A stretch of 5,154 nucleotides of DNA, from positions 1 to 5,154 of the forward strand of contig SLHB01000248.1 in assembly GCA_007136375.1 (NCBI GenBank), in the 5' to 3' direction. Source of the DNA: Candidatus Hydrogenedentota bacterium. GTDB lineage: Bacteria; Hydrogenedentota; Hydrogenedentia; Hydrogenedentales; SLHB01. Position numbers and translations under genes: made by a program. Shown here one piece after another: positions 4,455 to 5,154 of the stretch. The notes beneath the pieces are model-generated. The model ran no database searches, had not been told where the DNA came from, and was given only the letters and a program-made list of their open reading frames with translations. Numbering within the stretch: position 1 is the first letter of the stretch; every line of letters starts with the position of its first letter.

Positions 4455-5154
4455 TGGCCGTATTCCGCCTCGGCGACGCCCCCGTCTTTCCACCCGTGGA
4501 CTGGGCGGAGCCCGACGGCTTGTTGGCGGCCGGCGGCGACTTGAGCGCCCCCCGGCTGCTGCGGGCCTACGCCCAGGGCATCTTCCCCTGGTACGAGGAA
4601 GGCTGCCCTATCCTCTGGTGGGCGCCGGACCCGCGTCTCGTCCTCTATCCCCGCGAATTCCATCTCGGCAAGACCATGCGCCGCTTGCTCCGCCAAGGCG
4701 TATTCCACGTGACGGCCGATACGGACTTCCCAGCGGTCATTGCCGCCTGCGCGGGCATCCGCGGCCCCCATCGCGAGGGCACCTGGATCACTCCGGAAAT
4801 GATGGACGCCTACATCGCGCTGCACCGGGAAGGCTACGCCCACTCCATCGAATGCTGGCAAGACGGCGTCCTCGCCGGCGGCCTCTACGGCGTCAGCCTC
4901 GGCGCCGCCTTCTTCGGCGAATCCATGTTCTCAAACGCCGACAACGCGTCCAAGACAGCCATGGCCTGCCTCGCCGCCCTCATGCTCGACTGGGGCTTCC
5001 ACTTCATCGACTGCCAACTCCCCACCGATCATTTGTACCGCTTAGGTGCCGAGGATGTATCCCGCCAGCACTTTTTACAACTGCTTAAAGCGTGCCACGA
5101 ACCACAATCACCGACTCATCATGTTTGGCCGATTGATCCTGACTGGGCTTGCGA
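4454..5154 (+). CDS. aat: Leucyl/phenylalanyl-tRNA-protein transferase (3' end cut by window)
   Basis: A cytosolic enzyme that transfers Leu or Phe from aminoacyl-tRNA to proteins with N-terminal Lys or Arg, creating the degron read by ClpS. The frame stays open for 233 codons to the window edge, close to the family's usual length (234 in E. coli), so only a few residues can be missing. Family blocks in order are DGLLAAGGDLSAPRLLRAYA (21-40), QGIFPWY (41-47), ILWWAPDPR (53-61), EGTWIT (108-113), HSIECW (130-135), GGLYGVSLGAAFFGESMFS (142-160), NASK (164-167) and IDCQ (185-188). W111, E156, D186 and Q188 match, even in numbering, residues important in the E. coli enzyme. The ATG overlaps the clpA stop by one base and has no clear Shine-Dalgarno, suggesting translation coupled to clpA. 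From about 5020 onward G+C falls to about 52 percent from about 75 percent, and TTA leucine codons appear, while the protein still resembles Aat. Confidence 0.96.
   Translation, partial: MAVFRLGDAPVFPPVDWAEPDGLLAAGGDLSAPRLLRAYAQGIFPWYEEGCPILWWAPDPRLVLYPREFHLGKTMRRLLRQGVFHVTADTDFPAVIAACAGIRGPHREGTWITPEMMDAYIALHREGYAHSIECWQDGVLAGGLYGVSLGAAFFGESMFSNADNASKTAMACLAALMLDWGFHFIDCQLPTDHLYRLGAEDVSRQHFLQLLKACHEPQSPTHHVWPIDPDWAC

Noticed and set aside
1689..4493. A 934-codon open frame on the minus strand opposite clpS and clpA
   Set aside because: It is the antisense shadow of a GC-rich coding region. Its product is low-complexity, rich in Gly/Ala/Arg/His/Leu/Asp, and shows no recognisable domain, while the plus strand has every ClpA motif in order.
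1..5154. Mobile elements, CRISPR arrays, tRNA or rRNA genes
   Set aside because: No transposase or integrase motifs, regular direct repeats or RNA gene signatures were seen on either strand.

Overview
This is a GC-rich bacterial window, roughly two-thirds G+C by eye. It holds five convincing genes in two divergent blocks. The right block (about 1767 to the window end, + strand) is clpS, clpA and aat: the adaptor, the unfoldase and the aminoacyl-transferase of the bacterial N-degron (N-end rule) pathway. The left block (1534 down to 203, - strand) is an AraC-family regulator followed by a small VOC/glyoxalase-fold (PhnB-like) protein.

Layout: 1-202 has no convincing gene and carries a perfect 9-bp inverted repeat. 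203-643 (-) is the VOC protein. 644-757 is a short spacer with a strong Shine-Dalgarno and small palindromes. 758-1534 (-) is the AraC-type regulator. 1535-1766 is a divergent promoter region with a good sigma70-like promoter facing left and a weaker extended -10 promoter facing right. 1767-2081 (+) is clpS with a GTG start. 2082-2168 is a spacer with two GC-rich hairpins. 2169-4454 (+) is clpA, with all catalytic motifs of both AAA+ rings and an IGF ClpP-docking loop. 4454-5154 (+) is aat, overlapping the clpA stop by one base (TAATG) and cut by the window edge close to its natural end.

Function: Aat adds Leu or Phe to proteins with N-terminal Lys/Arg. ClpS binds the resulting N-degron and hands the substrate to ClpA. 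ClpA unfolds it into ClpP, which is not encoded here. The sequence shows conserved key residues in all three, so the set looks functional. The AraC/VOC pair has no evident metabolic link to it beyond the shared divergent promoter region.

Organism: a clpA/clpS/aat set with the Gram-negative ClpA type points to a proteobacterium-like or other Gram-negative phylum with high GC. I cannot place it more precisely. No mobile element, CRISPR array, tRNA or rRNA was seen. I found no clearly undescribed system; the more interesting points concern gene organisation, start-site choice and local composition.
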